From Hydra vulgaris (taxonomy: Eukaryota; Cnidaria; Hydrozoa; Anthoathecata; Hydridae): a stretch of DNA of 64,000 nt. Below, one piece after another: positions 23,684 through 36,295 of this stretch. The DNA lies in assembly GCF_038396675.1 (NCBI RefSeq), contig NC_088924.1, positions 38,574,001-38,638,000 of the forward strand, given 5' to 3'. Every line of letters begins with the position of its first letter. Position 1 is the stretch's first letter. The notes below the pieces were generated by a model. That model ran no database searches, was not told the DNA's origin, and saw only the letters and a list, made by a program, of their open reading frames with translations. The translations under genes and the position numbers were made by a program.

Positions 23684-26257
23684 AACAATAATGACCCAAA
23701 CAATGTCAGATATGATATGATAAATATTATTACTATGCACTGATTCATACTTTTGTCGTAGTTGTTGTTGTTGTAGTTGTTGTTGTTGTTGTTGTTATTA
23801 GTATTTAATATTAGTTCAACAACAATTATTGTTATTAATATTATTATTGTAACTATTATAATTTATCAACATTATTATTGTATTATGGTTAATATTACTA
23901 TTATTGCTTTTTATGAGTTTTATCTCACCTTTCACAATAGTGAATTCATCCACACCCATATAAATTAAGGATAAAGTTAAGTCCTTGTTTACACCAATTC
24001 GATATTGAATAGCGTTATAAGATTCAAATGAAAAGGAATATCCAATTTTATTTGTTCCTAAAATGTACCAAAGCAATTTATATATACAAAAAATTTCAGT
24101 TGATCTGAAGTAATGACAAATATTCAATATAAGCCAAAGCAGTTTTTATAACCAAAAAATTTTAGTTGATCTGAAATAATGACAAATATTCAATATAAGC
24201 CAAAGCAAAAATATAAGACATATATTACCACATTGTAATGGTTGGAAGCTAGCATCCATTATGTAAGATTCCAAGTTCATTTCTGATTGCAACACCAAAT
24301 TAAAATTTTGTTGTCGTAGAAAATAATTAGGATAATTAGTTGACTCGAAGGCAACGTAATCTTTAAAATACTGATTTTCGCGAACAAAAAACGACGCATC
24401 ATTTTTAAAAGAACTAGTGCTCTCGTATTGATGAAGCTTTAAAGTAAAACTTTGATGACGTAAATACTTGTTGCTGTCTTTAGCCGACTGAAAAGATACA
24501 GTCCCGTTTTGTCCGTTCAAACCTTTAAAGCAAATAGTTAGTAACAAATGATTCAAACAAAATAAAATAAATTAAAGTTTTGCAAAAAAAAAAAATTTAA
24601 AGATTTGAAAAATGAAAAAACATTATTTTGCAAACAACATACCTTTTGTAATTACATATTCATCAGCACTCATATATTTAATTCCTACAAGCACTCCGTC
24701 ATCTTTGACACCAATGCGATAGTCTTGATAAGTGTAGGAAGAAAATGTGTATGTGTTTCCAATGTATATCAAATCTTAAAAAATAATTTTAAATCGGTTT
24801 TTAAGGTTTTTCTTTTCAAAATTATTTTTTTTATTTTAAAATAAAACAAAATGCCTATTGATCAAATTCTAAACAATAAATTGGGAAAAGTCTTCCAAAA
24901 AAAATCCAAATAAATTTCTTTTTCAAAAGATTTTTTTTTTTTTTTTTTTGTGTGTTTTTCTTTTCCAAAAGCTGTTCTCGTTCTAAAAAAAACTGCTTAT
25001 GACTCTTCTAACATGAAAAAATTAGTTTGATGCAATGAGGTTGTGTTTTTAATCCGTATTAATTATTAAATCCAGTTTAATATATAACTTTCATTTATAT
25101 AAATATTGTAAAAAGTTTACCGCTAGGTGTAAGTTTAAAGCTAGTTTCTCGTCGGTAGAAATCCATGTCGGCTTTTTCTTCGTTCAAGACTAAAACTGGG
25201 TTCTGGTATCGTAGGTAACGACCACGGTAACATGCGGATTCGATGGAAACATAGTCGGGAAAATATTTTCTTTCTCGTATAAAAAAAGAAGATTCGTTTC
25301 TAAACAAAGCTGAGTCTTCAAACTGATAAGTCTTGACGTCATTATTTTGATGACGGATATAGATGTTGGAATTTTTCTTACTTTGAAAGGATACTGTGTT
25401 AATCATTCCATTCAAGCCTGAAAAAATGTTTTTAATCTACTTAAAAATTGAAAAATTGAACATTGAATGCTCATTCAGGTGTTTCTTTGAAATTTTGAGG
25501 GTAGTTCTTTGAAATTTTGAGGGTAGTTCTTTGAAATTTTGAGGGTAGCTTCTTTAAAATTTTAGAGAGTGCTACTTTAGATTTAAACAAAATTATTTGG
25601 AACTGTCATAAAACATTTGTTTAAATGCCATACAATTTTGTGAGTTAACTCATATAATAAAAATTAAAAAATACTTTTTAAAAACGTAAAAAGTTTAATT
25701 TGAAAAAATTACTGAAAAAAAGTCATATTTTTAATACCATATCATATAAGATTTAGCTTTCAGCGCTATTGGAATTTGAACTTAATGTATATTTGTAGTT
25801 TTTGCTTATATATCAACAGTTTTTAAAATTCAAAAAGTTGTTCCAAATCAAGAATTGATTTGGAACAACTTTTTGAATTTTAGAAACTGGGTTTGGATTA
25901 TAATCTTTTTTTAATTCAATTTAAAAAAGGCGTTAGATAATAAATTAAAAGGGTGTTAAATGGATGGTGTCGTATAAGCTTACCTTGTACTATTTTAAAC
26001 TCTGTTTCGTCCATAGAAGCGTCATCGGGGTTGACATTATTTTTAACGCAAAGACTTTGTTGTGGTGTATGAAAAGGCTCAAACGAGTAGTTTTCTTCCT
26101 TATTCCAGCCGGCTAATAGAAATAAGTTGTGTTAATGAAGAATAAATAGTTAAAAAGAAAAACCATAAATAAGTCTTAGATTTATTAAAAGTAATAAAAA
26201 GGTTTTACCTTCACAATATGCAATAAAAAAACTAATTAAAATGGCTAATAGAGTCAT
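21648..26257 (-). CDS. Secreted four-module AbfB-type beta-trefoil protein, PPOD-like (complete, 9 exons, 598 aa)
   Basis: Exons on the minus strand: 26209-26257, 25984-26112, 25121-25417, 24643-24774, 24229-24522, 23929-24057, 22314-22610, 22083-22211, 21648-21988. All donors are GT and acceptors AG, every intron is phase 1, and the total is 1797 nt. The start MTLLAILISFFIAYCEG is a short signal peptide. Exons then alternate between about 43 residues (one trefoil repeat, e.g. YSFESYNxxQYRIGV) and about 99 residues (two repeats, e.g. GLNGxxxxVSFQS...LRHQ, then ASFFIRExxYFPGYVSFEST), four times, so each exon pair gives a three-repeat trefoil. The FxSxNYPxYxLRHQ and ASFFIRE signatures are those of the AbfB arabinose-binding beta-trefoil (Pfam AbfB). 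Hydra PPOD cuticle proteins carry such domains and are thought to derive from bacteria (published family knowledge); membership is inferred. A secreted carbohydrate-binding, surface role is likely. No catalytic domain is present. Confidence 0.85.
22728..22980. mobile_element. 253-bp hAT-type MITE in an intron of the beta-trefoil gene
   Basis: The termini CAGGGCCGTCCTGA and TTCGGGACGGCCCTG are inverted, flanked by a perfect 8-bp direct repeat AATATTGC (22720-22727 and 22981-22988). An 8-bp duplication plus CAGGGCCG ends is typical of non-autonomous hAT elements. No coding content. It lies between exons 6 and 7. Confidence 0.85.
23614..23682. repeat. (TA)n microsatellite
   Basis: TA tract in the intron between exons 6 and 7 of the beta-trefoil gene, followed at 23758-23900 by TTG/TAT triplet-rich sequence. 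Confidence 0.95.
24066..24215. repeat. Tandem duplication (about 66 bp, 2.2 copies) in an intron
   Basis: The block from ccaaagcaatttatatatac to caatattcaatataag is repeated head-to-tail with a few differences, between exons 5 and 6 of the beta-trefoil gene. Confidence 0.7.
25825..25881. repeat. Perfect hairpin, 27-nt arms, 3-nt loop
   Basis: Left arm 25825-25851, loop gaa, right arm 25855-25881; the arms are exact reverse complements. It lies in the intron between exons 2 and 3 of the beta-trefoil gene. Confidence 0.95.
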
Positions 26258-27350
26258 TTTTATTTTCTAATGATAATTCTTTGCGACAACTGTACAATTA
26301 TTTTAAAATATAATATGTTCTTATGAAGAAATTGTACCGCAAAAAAAAAGTTCGTTAAGTAGTCTTTGAGATACTGTCTTTTTATTTTGTTTTCATTTAT
26401 TTTATAGTTACACAACTCATTTACGTCATAAACGTGATAGGATATTAGGCAAATCGACATATTTAATACACTTCTGGTTGATTTTTTTCTAATTTTTATT
26501 ACTAGAGCTAATATCCATTCCTGATTTTGTAACTCACGACAATCTCAATTTCATATTATGTAACTCTTTATCTCTATGTTAAATGACGCATAAAATCCGA
26601 TTATTTATGACGATTACTTTGTTCCGAGACAAAACAACCGTCTCCGATAGATACAAGCAGTTTACTGATGTAAAAAAGTATAATCGCACAAAAAAGCATT
26701 TTCATGTAAGGTCAAAAAATAAATATTTAAAAAAAAAAAAAAGAAAACGTAACCAAATAAAATGTTGTTGCATGAAATTATTTAATAATATCCTGAAACT
26801 TCACATAAAATATAGCTTATATAATTATAACTTTTTATCAAAATCATTAGCACTAATACTATATCAAATATTTGAAATTAATTTTATTTTTATGTTAAAA
26901 TGATACAGATCTATTACCAAACGGTTAAACACTCAAACCGCGTTTTGCGTTAGAAATATACAAAACTAGATAAAAACAGTTTACAAGAAATAATAAATTT
27001 AAGCAGTCGTTTACAGAAAACTTTAACATATAAAAACTCTGACGCATTATATAAATGTTAAATAAGAAACGTCTAACGTTGCATGACTTTAAAACAATAA
27101 TTCGATTTGCTATAATTTAATATAAAGGTAGAGGTTTCTTAGAAATGTCCCATGTATTAGAAACTTTTATCTGAAAGCCAAAAAAAAAACATTTGTATAT
27201 CTAAAAACATGTCTTATTTAAGGTACTTTTTCAAAATTTATGAAAACCTTTTTTTGTTTTGAAGCTTCTAGATTAATTTTAACAACCAAATTTAACCTTC
27301 TTCTTAAAAAAAAAAAAAAAGAAAAGAAAACTCTTTTTAATTTTAGATAA
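26258..27350. other. Stretch upstream of the beta-trefoil gene without a recognised gene
   Basis: This should hold the promoter of the minus-strand gene. On that strand, TATTATATTTTAAAATAA lies about 50-70 nt before the ATG. The sequence cattag just upstream of the ATG could be an intron or trans-splice acceptor. Neither can be confirmed here. Confidence 0.35.
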
Positions 27351-27352
27351 AA

Positions 27353-27816
27353 ATCTCTCCGTAAAAGTTGCGATTAATAACATCTCTCCGTAAAAGTTGC
27401 GATTGATAACATCTCTCCGTAAAAGTTGCGAATAATAACATCTCTCCGTAAAAGTTGCGATTAATAACATCTCTCCATAAAAGTTGCGATTTATAACATC
27501 TCTCCATAAAAGTTGCGATTAATAACATCTCTCCATAAAAGTTGCGATTAATAACATCTCTCCATAAAAGTTGCGATTAATAACATCTCTCCATAAAAGT
27601 TGCGATTAATAACATCTCTCCATAAAAGTTGCGATTAATAACATCTCTCCGTAAAAGTTGCGATTAATAACATCTCTCCATAAAAGTTGCGATTAATAAC
27701 ATCTCTCCATAAAAGTTGCGATTAATAACATCTCTCCATAAAAGTTGCGATTAATAACATCTCTCCATAAAAGTTACGATTAATAACATCTCTCCATAAA
27801 AGTTGCGATTAATAAC
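27353..27816. repeat. 29-bp minisatellite, 16 copies
   Basis: Unit atctctccataaaagttgcg + attaataac (variant ccgtaaaag). Exactly 16 units fill 464 bp. The array resumes after the LINE at 28515. Confidence 0.95.
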
Positions 27817-28513
27817 AATAACGATTAATAGCGTGAACACGCTAAGCCCTTAATGAAAGATATGAAAATGATGAATGTGTTTGAAATAAATATCTACCAG
27901 CATTTAATTTTCATGTACCGTTATAATCACAATATCTCTCCTATAAGCTTTAATAACAAGTTTAAAATAAATAAAAATGATAGCTATAATCTTAGAGCGA
28001 ATATGTCCAACACATATAAACTGCCTCGGATAATAAACAAATATTCAGAGTACAGCATTCTATATCGAGGTCCAAAAGTATGGAATACTTTTCAAAAAGG
28101 ATTCAAAGGTACGGTAAATTCGTTAAGTTCATTCAAGTTTTTAACAAAAAAAGAAATTTTTAAAATATAAGAAACGTTTTTGGTTATTGATACTTTGAAT
28201 AATTTCTCATAAATCTGTTTTTGTTTTTTATTTCTACTTTTGTTGGTTGCTTATCAATTTTATTAACGAATTACGCGTTTTATTACGATATTTTATTGAA
28301 ATCTTATTACGCATATTGTAACATATTACGATATTTTTTTGAAATCTTGTTATAGGGGCTCTATGAAAAGATTGTGATAACGTACTGTCATCCTCATCTT
28401 CTTTGAGCCCCTATCTGTTTTACTTATTTTATTTATTGAAATTTTATATTACGAAGTTGTAAAATCTTATATTATATTAAAACAGAGAAAGAAAAAAAAA
28501 AAAAAAAAAAAAA
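27817..28513 (+). mobile_element. 5'-truncated LINE inserted within the 29-bp minisatellite
   Basis: It holds the last ~105 codons of a reverse-transcriptase ORF (ends 28170) with a C-terminus of the form NVFEINIYQHLIFMYRYNHN ... YSILYRGPKVWNTF, typical of CR1/L2-like non-LTR elements. It continues with a ~315-bp 3' UTR and a terminal poly-A of about 25 nt (28488-28513). The 3' UTR contains a perfect 10-bp stem ATAGGGGCTC / GAGCCCCTAT (28352-28361 and 28404-28413), a plausible template-recognition hairpin. The minisatellite units on both sides show the target was the array itself; repeat context hides the target duplication. Confidence 0.8.
27853..28170 (+). pseudogene. LINE ORF2 C-terminal fragment
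   Basis: An open frame of 105 codons without upstream RT motifs. It is open only because the truncation left the very end of the ORF; the WNxF and SSFKFLTKK end fits the family pattern. Confidence 0.7.
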
Positions 28514-28514
28514 C

Positions 28515-28624
28515 ATCTCTCCATAAAAGTTGCGATTAATAACATCTCTCCGTAAAAGTTGCGATTAATAACATCTCTCCATAAAAGTTGCGATTAATAA
28601 CATCTCTCCATAAAAGTTGCGATT
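28515..28624. repeat. 29-bp minisatellite, distal part, 3.8 copies
   Basis: Same unit and orientation as 27353-27816, cut off by the LINE's poly-A. Confidence 0.95.
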
Positions 28625-28807
28625 GCAATTTGGTTTTGAAGTATTCTTATTGTAGTTGGTATAATTAAATTAGTTTGTCGGACGACTTTGTAAAACAAAT
28701 AAAAAAACTCCTATAAAACTGTTTAATGTAAGGATTGAAAAACCAGAAAATAAATTAAAAACAATGATGAGGATCCAAATAGAAGTTAGGCAATCTTAAG
28801 TTGTTGA

Positions 28808-28935
28808 ACTCAGGAGTAACTAAGAAAGTAAGGAGTAACTAAGGAGTAACTAAGGAGTAACTAAGGAAGTAAGTAGTAACCAAGGAGTAACTAAGGAGTA
28901 ACTAAGGAAGTAAGGAGTAACTAAGGAGCAAATAA
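28808..28935. repeat. 11-bp tandem repeat
   Basis: Repeats of aaggagtaact with interspersed 'aagaaagt' units. Confidence 0.85.
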
Positions 28936-30579
28936 ATGGTATGAGCAGATAGCTGCTGAACAAGCAGATCATAAAAAATAAAACTTAATCAAAACATCGA
29001 ATAACAATGAATTTTTGTGCTCTATTTCAAAACCTTTTTTTTTTCAAACTTTAGTTTTCAAGAAACTCTGCAATTAAAAAAGCCCATTAAGCTGGAAAGA
29101 AAGAACTAGATAATTAATTACAAAATCTGACCATTTATAAAAATTAAAGACAAAAACATAGAAAATATATAACAATTAAATTACGGACTCAGAAGTTTTA
29201 AACGAGGAATATAGTGCGCGTACGCTGGGTATGTGCTAACGCTGGGTTTGCAAAGAAAAAAACAACAAAAAAAAAACAACACTTCCCTAAAAAAATGCCT
29301 AATTTTAAAAAGCTAATGCAATTTACATTATTATGTGAAGAAAGAAATTTTAATTTTTAGTAAGAAGTTTGTAATCTTTAAATATAATTTGCTTTATAGA
29401 AACATAATGTAGTTAGACCAGAGCTGTTAGTCCTTAGCCTAACTCTGAGTTAGACTGGTGTTATGTTTTTTTGTTTTTTACTGATTTTGAACTCTTGGTT
29501 TTTAAATTATTTTGATAAGCAAAAGAATAATTTTAGTGGGCGGTAATATTTTTTATTTAAATCTACTTTTAATTTATCTACCTATATTAACTTTTAATTT
29601 GTTAACATATAAATTTACTTATTTTAAAAAAAATTTATCTACTTAATGGGGGAGCTGAATTTAGACTGTTTTCAGTATCATGTAAATAATGGATTTAAAA
29701 AATTGTGTAATTGCATATTTGCTAATGGAAGGGTTCTTTTGATTAGCAAGCCGAGCAAAATTACTCAACAGCATGTTTAAATGAAAGTATATAGATGTTT
29801 TTAAAAAGTCATAAAAAAAAAACATAATTAAAAGTGACATATGTAATAAGTTGGGGAGAGTGGGGAGAGGTGGTACATTAATAAACCTTTCTAGAGCAAT
29901 TTTAATCTATTTAAATAATGTATTGCACCAAACAATAACAAATTAAGAATTATTTTGGGCACTGATTCCATTGCGAAATATTGACAGCAGGTTATAATAA
30001 AAAAATATATATATATATATATTTGATTTTAGAAGAACTGTCATTGGGGTAAAGTGGGACAGGTATGGGTTAAAGCCGGACAAGCGAGTAACATTAAGAA
30101 AAATTTAACATGACATTAACAAAAATTATAAACTAAAGTTGTAAATCACGTAATCTTTATCAAAATATACATAAGATTTCCACAATACACAAGTATAATG
30201 TGCACAATACACAAGTATAATGTACACAATATAACACGAAAGTGATATGGGAGAAATAAGAGATTGATCAATTTTCTTTATTCCACTTCTCACTTCGTTG
30301 AATTTTAAATTAACTAAATTTAATTTAAAACTCAACGCTAAAAATTTTAAATCAACTAATTTACCATAAAATAAGTTTAAAATAAAATAATTAAATAAGT
30401 TCTTAAAAATACTGAACAAATGAAAATAAAATTCATTACAAGAATTATTTTAAACTTTTTGAAGAGGAATACAAAACAAAAACGTTTGTTTTAATGTAAA
30501 TTTACTTAAAAATTTAAGAGTAGTTATTGGGAGTAACAAATTTACTTAGGGATTTTGCTTAAATTACGTTTACGTAAAT

Positions 30580-30720
30580 TTTCACTGTTTTCAACCCACT
30601 CCTCCCCCTCAATACAACATCATAACTAACTTTAGTTACAAGTCCCGTACAAGTCGTCACAAAACCACTTTTCCCTCCCCCCTACCCTAGACCGTGAAGT
30701 AATTTACGGACAACCCCGCA
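30580..30720. mobile_element. Right end of a MITE-like element (CGGACAACCCC terminus)
   Basis: A GC-rich block ending gtaatttacggacaacccc. Ends of the form GGGGTTGTCC(A/G)TAAATTA are common MITE termini. A similar end, gcggttgtccataaattat, starts at 30847 in the opposite orientation. The other termini were not found. Confidence 0.35.
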
Positions 30721-30944
30721 GCACTCTTTGGCATATACATGCTTTAAAAACAACTTATTTAATTTGAAGAAAATAATTTCACTTCAATTTAATGAAAAAA
30801 AAAAAGGATCAAAGTTTGAAGAAAAAAAAATTGCTAATTAAAAGAGCGCGGTTGTCCATAAATTATTAAAAAAATCAAAAAACAATAGCCATGATGCTGA
30901 GAAAAAAAACTGTACGTACATTAAAGATAAAAGTCAATATTTTT

Positions 30945-31024
30945 TCACTGTTCTTTAGATAGATAGCATTTAGATAACATTTTATCAAATGCTATCTAAA
31001 TGCTATCTATCTAAAGAACAGTGA
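30945..31024. repeat. Perfect hairpin, 32-nt arms, 16-nt loop
   Basis: Left arm 30945-30976, right arm 30993-31024, exact reverse complements. Confidence 0.95.
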
Positions 31025-31752
31025 TTCATTTTTACACCATATTACTTAGACATTTTCTCTTTGCTTTAGTTTTTGAGTATTGTTTATTTAACTTAAAAGA
31101 GAAAGTATTGGCTTCTTCGCCATTATGATTTGTTAAGTATTGACTTAATCACCATTTTAATTGAATTAAAAATTATAAGCAATATATGGTAAATCTCCCT
31201 TACGTTTGTTTAACTTGAGTTAAGACCCCCTCTTTTTATTAATTTTTCCAAAACTCATTCTCTTTAATACTATTTTAAAAATGTTCCCCGTTTTTAAGAC
31301 ATCACCTTTTTTCTTATAGGTTTATAGAATATTGGATTAGTTTGTACGGTTGAGCTATAGTTTTCTAAATTTTATTAAATTTTATTTAATAGTTTGATAT
31401 TTCATCATCTAGCTGCTTAATTCAGTTTAACAATTTTCTGTATTTTTTTTAATTACATTTATTACATGTCATATAGTATAAACTTGATATCTGGAAGAAG
31501 ATCATACTGATCTTGTCGCCAGAACCATATAAAAAATGAAGTATAGTTATAATAAAATACAATTAGTTAATATCAAAATATAGTTAATATGCAAAAAAAT
31601 GCTTTCTAACAAACTTTCTAATGACTCTTGAAACCTTAAATATTAACCTTAAATAACTTTAAAAACTAAGTGAAAAAATAACTTTTTAAATCCTATTTTT
31701 TACATTGTATTACCATTAAATCTGAGAACATGTTAAAACATGTTCATTACAT

Positions 31753-32077
31753 GGTGAGTCAGAATTAGTTTCTGATTATAATTTAGAATACTCTTTAATG
31801 TCTTTTGCTTCATTTTTTTTAGCAGAATATTCTCATATAATATTTACTAGTGCTTTTTTGTAATTTTGTTTTTAGGAAACTGAAATGATTATTTTTTTAT
31901 TAATAATTTTTTTTTTTTCAAATGATTGTATTTATACTTTTATTTATTTGAGTAAGAACTTCTTTCCCTAGATTAAGATATGATCAACTAATAGGTTTAT
32001 TATGAAAATCTTATTTACCTCTAAGTTTATCATTTATTACTATTATAAATTCTTTACTATGAGCTTTTTGAGGTTAA
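31753..32077 (+). pseudogene. nad1: nad1 3' fragment (NUMT)
   Basis: It starts at GESELVSDYNLEYSLMSFAS and continues FFLAEYSHIIF, the conserved ND1 segment ExESELVxGYNxEYSS...FLAEY. It ends VRTSFPRLRYDQLMGLLWKS YLPLSL...LLWAFWG, stop at 32075-32077. A stop and a small shift lie near 31862. About the last third of ND1 (NADH dehydrogenase subunit 1) is present. Confidence 0.85.
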
Positions 32078-32079
32078 TA

Positions 32080-33412
32080 AATAATGATATGAAAAGTGTT
32101 TAATCTGCTGCACAATATAAGTAAAACCAATAAATGATGTATATTACTTTTCTTTTGTCAGTTCCATTTTTTAGGCATAATAAATAGTTTAGTAATTAAA
32201 AGAAATAATAAATATATTTTAATATTTCTTTATTTTGATCTTTAGAATTAATATTTTACTTTGTATTATTTTTATCTTAAATCATAAAGTTTTAAATTTA
32301 GCATAAATTTTAATTGATTATTAATCAACTCAATTTTTGTTAATTGAAATAATTTTATTCTTTCTATTGATGGTTTATTAATATTTTTTTATAAGCTTAA
32401 GTATTTTATTAATTTCTATATGTATATTAATAAGTTTAAGATCGATAAAATATTTAAAAAAAAAGATTAAATATATTATTATTTATATCAGTTATTTTAT
32501 TAATCGGAGTATTTTCTATTTTGGGATATTTTATGATTTTATATTTTATTTAAAAGTATATTAATACTTGTATTTATTATGATTAGTATATGAGGGTATC
32601 AAGAAGAAAAAATAAAAGCTGCTTTCTTTTTTTTTTTTTTTATACCCTAATAGGATCTTTATTAATGTTGATAAGTATTTTTAAAATATATTCATTAACT
32701 GGAACTACTAATTACGAAAATTTAATCATTATAAAAATCCCATATAATATTAAGTTTTGATTATTTATAGGATTTTATTATAGGTTTGGCACCATACCCC
32801 CTACAATAAGAATACTTCAAACCATACCCCCTATGAAAATAGGGGGTATGGTTTAATTAGATTTTGCCATCCAATCTTCCCATTAGCCTCTCAATTTTAT
32901 AATCCATTAATTATTATAATGAGTATTATAGCTATAGTTTATGGTGCTTTAACCACATGTTGCCAAATAGATTTAAAACGTTTAATTGCTTATTCTTCAG
33001 TTTCTCATATGGGTTTAGTAACTACAGGTATTTTTTCACATTCTATCGAAGGACTAATTGGATCAATACTAATGATGATTGCTCATGGTTTATACTGTTC
33101 AGGTTTATTTATTAAAACTTCAATTGTATATTTTAGATTTCATTCTAGAATTATAAAATACTTTAGAGGTTTAATAATTACTATGCCTATTTTAAGCATA
33201 ATTACGTTTATCTTAATTTTAGCTAATATTTCATTTCCTGTAACATTAAATTTTAGCTATTAATTAAATTTTATTATTGAATTATTTTTAATAATTTCAA
33301 CTTTTAAACTTTCTCTATTTATAATCTTATTAGCTTTATTAGAAGTTTTCATAAGTCTAATTTACTCTTTATGAGTTCATAATAGAATGTTTTTTCTAGT
33401 TCATCCCATTTA
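32080..33412 (+). pseudogene. nad4: nad4 copy, interrupted by a hairpin insertion and truncated (NUMT)
   Basis: ND4 landmarks in order: IDGLLIFFISLSILLISI (about 32370), WGYQEEKIKAAFFFFFFYTL (about 32600), KFWLFIGFYY (about 32755), then an insertion at about 32785-32857, then RFCHPIFPLASQFYNPLIII and the open piece 32919-33263 with QIDLKRLIAYSSVSHMGLVT. The tail LLALLEVFISLIYSLWVHNR stops at about 33410, short of the usual ND4 end. The open piece is only a surviving fragment of ND4, not a separate gene. Confidence 0.85.
32785..32857. repeat. Hairpin insertion inside nad4 (16-nt arms, 4-nt loop, plus a direct partial copy)
   Basis: Left arm 32820-32835 and right arm 32840-32855 are exact reverse complements (aaaccataccccctat). 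A further direct copy of ccataccccct sits at 32793-32803. It replaces the part of nad4 that normally encodes the conserved 'KIPMIPFHIWLPEAHVEAP' region. Confidence 0.85.
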
Positions 33413-33417
33413 AAATT

Positions 33418-34373
33418 TTCGAGAGATTTTTTGCTATGCATGTTGAGATACAATTTTAGCTTTTAAATCTTAAACTTTTGTTCATTTATGTAGAGAGGTA
33501 AATTATGGATTTTAATTAAAATCAATTCATGCTAATAGAGCTTCTTTTTTTTTAATTTGCGTTTATATTCATATAGGCAAAAGTTTGTATTATGGGGGTT
33601 ATCAAAAAAATACCATTTGATAAATAGGTATAACTATATTTATAGTGATGGTGATTACTGCTTTTATATGTTATGTATTACCTTGAGGACAAATGCCTTT
33701 TTGAGGGCCACTGTTATTACAAATTTCTTATCTGAAATTCTTATCATTCTTTATAATAGGAGATGAAGTAGTTCAATTAATTTGATTTGGTGTATTTGAT
33801 ACTTTAGATAGATTTTTTAGTTTGCATTATTTATTTCCATTTGTATTAATTCATAATGTTAGATCTAGTAATCCTTTAGGAATTAATAGTAATTTTGATT
33901 TCCATTTCATTTATATTTTGTCAACATATTAATGGATTTTTTATATTAATATTTATTCTATTATTTATAGTATTTTTTTACACTAATACTTTAGGTGATC
34001 CAGAAAACTTTATAAACACTAATTCATTAGTAACTCCTGTTAACATAATGCCAGAGACTTTTTATTTGCTTATGCTATATTAAGATCAATTCCTAATAAA
34101 TTAGGAGGAGTTTTAGCTTTAATTTTAAGTATAATAATCTTATTCGTTATCCCGTTTTTACACACCAATAAATTTTTTTCATTAACTTTTTGACCTATAG
34201 GAAAATTATTATATTGAGTGTTTATAGCTAATTTTATTTTATTAACTTGATTAGGTTCTAAACCTATAGAAATCCCTTATATATTAATCAGTATAATTTC
34301 TAGTTTGTTATATTTTATTTTATTTTTATTTATTATACCATTAAAAGGAAAATTAGAAAATTATTTTTTTTAA
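33418..34373 (+). pseudogene. cob: cob (cytochrome b) copy, 5' deleted and frameshifted (NUMT)
   Basis: It begins abruptly at a FFAMHVEIQF-like segment (normal FLAMHYSANIELAF), so about 30-60 N-terminal residues including the start are lost. Then [83 protein letters not shown], and [20 protein letters not shown] follow in changing frames. It ends KGKLENYFF, stop 34371-34373. These are the conserved heme-binding and Qo-site regions of cytochrome b. Confidence 0.88.
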
Positions 34374-34778
34374 AAATAAGTATATATCACACTTATGAAT
34401 TATTGAATCACACATTGAATGTTTTCTACTAGTCACAAAGATATAGAAATTTCATATATAATTTTAAGGGCATTTTCTGGAATCATAAGGACTGCTTTAA
34501 GTATGTTAATTAGAATGGAACTTTCAGCACCAGGAAGAGTAATATGAGATGATCATTCATATAATGTCATAGTAACAGCTCATGCTTTTGTAATGATATT
34601 TTTTTTAGTTATGTCAGTTTTAATAGGAGGTTATGGAAATTGATTTGTACCTTTATACATAGGAGCACCAGATATGGCCTTTCCTAGACAAAATTATTTA
34701 AGTTTTTGATTACTTCCTTCTGCATTAGTTTTACTTTTAACTTCATCTCTAGTAGATCAAGGATCAGGAACAGGTTGA

Positions 34779-34925
<147 letters not shown>

Positions 34926-35107
34926 TAAACATTTGATAAACTTCCTTTATTTGTATAATCTGTATTAATAACAGCATTTTTATTACTTCTTTCTCTTCCT
35001 GTATTGTCAGGAGCAATTACTATGTTTTAACTGATAGAAATTTTAATACTACTTTTTTTGACCCACCTGGAGGAGGTGATCCTGTTTTATACCAATATTT
35101 ATTTTGA

Positions 35108-35373
<266 letters not shown>

Positions 35374-35421
35374 TGATTAGCAACAATGTATGGAGGAAAA
35401 AATATTTATCCTATGTTATGA

Positions 35422-35859
<438 letters not shown>

Positions 35860-35919
35860 TGATTTGGAAAAATTTCCGGATTTGTTATTAATAAAACCTT
35901 TGGTAAAATTCACTTTTGA

Positions 35920-36021
<102 letters not shown>

Positions 36022-36295
36022 TGAAATACTATTAGTTCATTAGGTTCAATTATTTCTATTATAGGAGTAGTGTGATTTATTTATGTAATTTTTTATGCTT
36101 TTTATTCAAAAGAAAAGTTTATTTCTTAAAACAATTTAAACATTGAAAAAACAAATACTTTAGAATAGTCATTAAACTGTCCCCCTAATCATCACATTTT
36201 TTAAGAATTACCTTTTATAAATCATTCAAGCCATTAAAATTTAGGGAATAAAAAGAAAAACAACAACCCAAAATGTACCAAAGTCTCTTTTTCCG

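Noticed and set aside
26583-26903. 106-codon Lys-rich ORF
   Set aside because: AT-rich low-complexity translation, no motif, no support.
29850-30085. G-rich blocks (ggggagagtggggagaggtgg; ggggtaaagtgggacagg) as element ends
   Set aside because: They resemble ends of mariner-like MITEs, but both have the same orientation and no inverted partner or duplication was found.
32919-33263. Open 114-codon frame as a functional nad4 gene
   Set aside because: It is one surviving block of a nad4 NUMT; neighbouring parts are in other frames and contain TGA codons that are stops in nuclear code.
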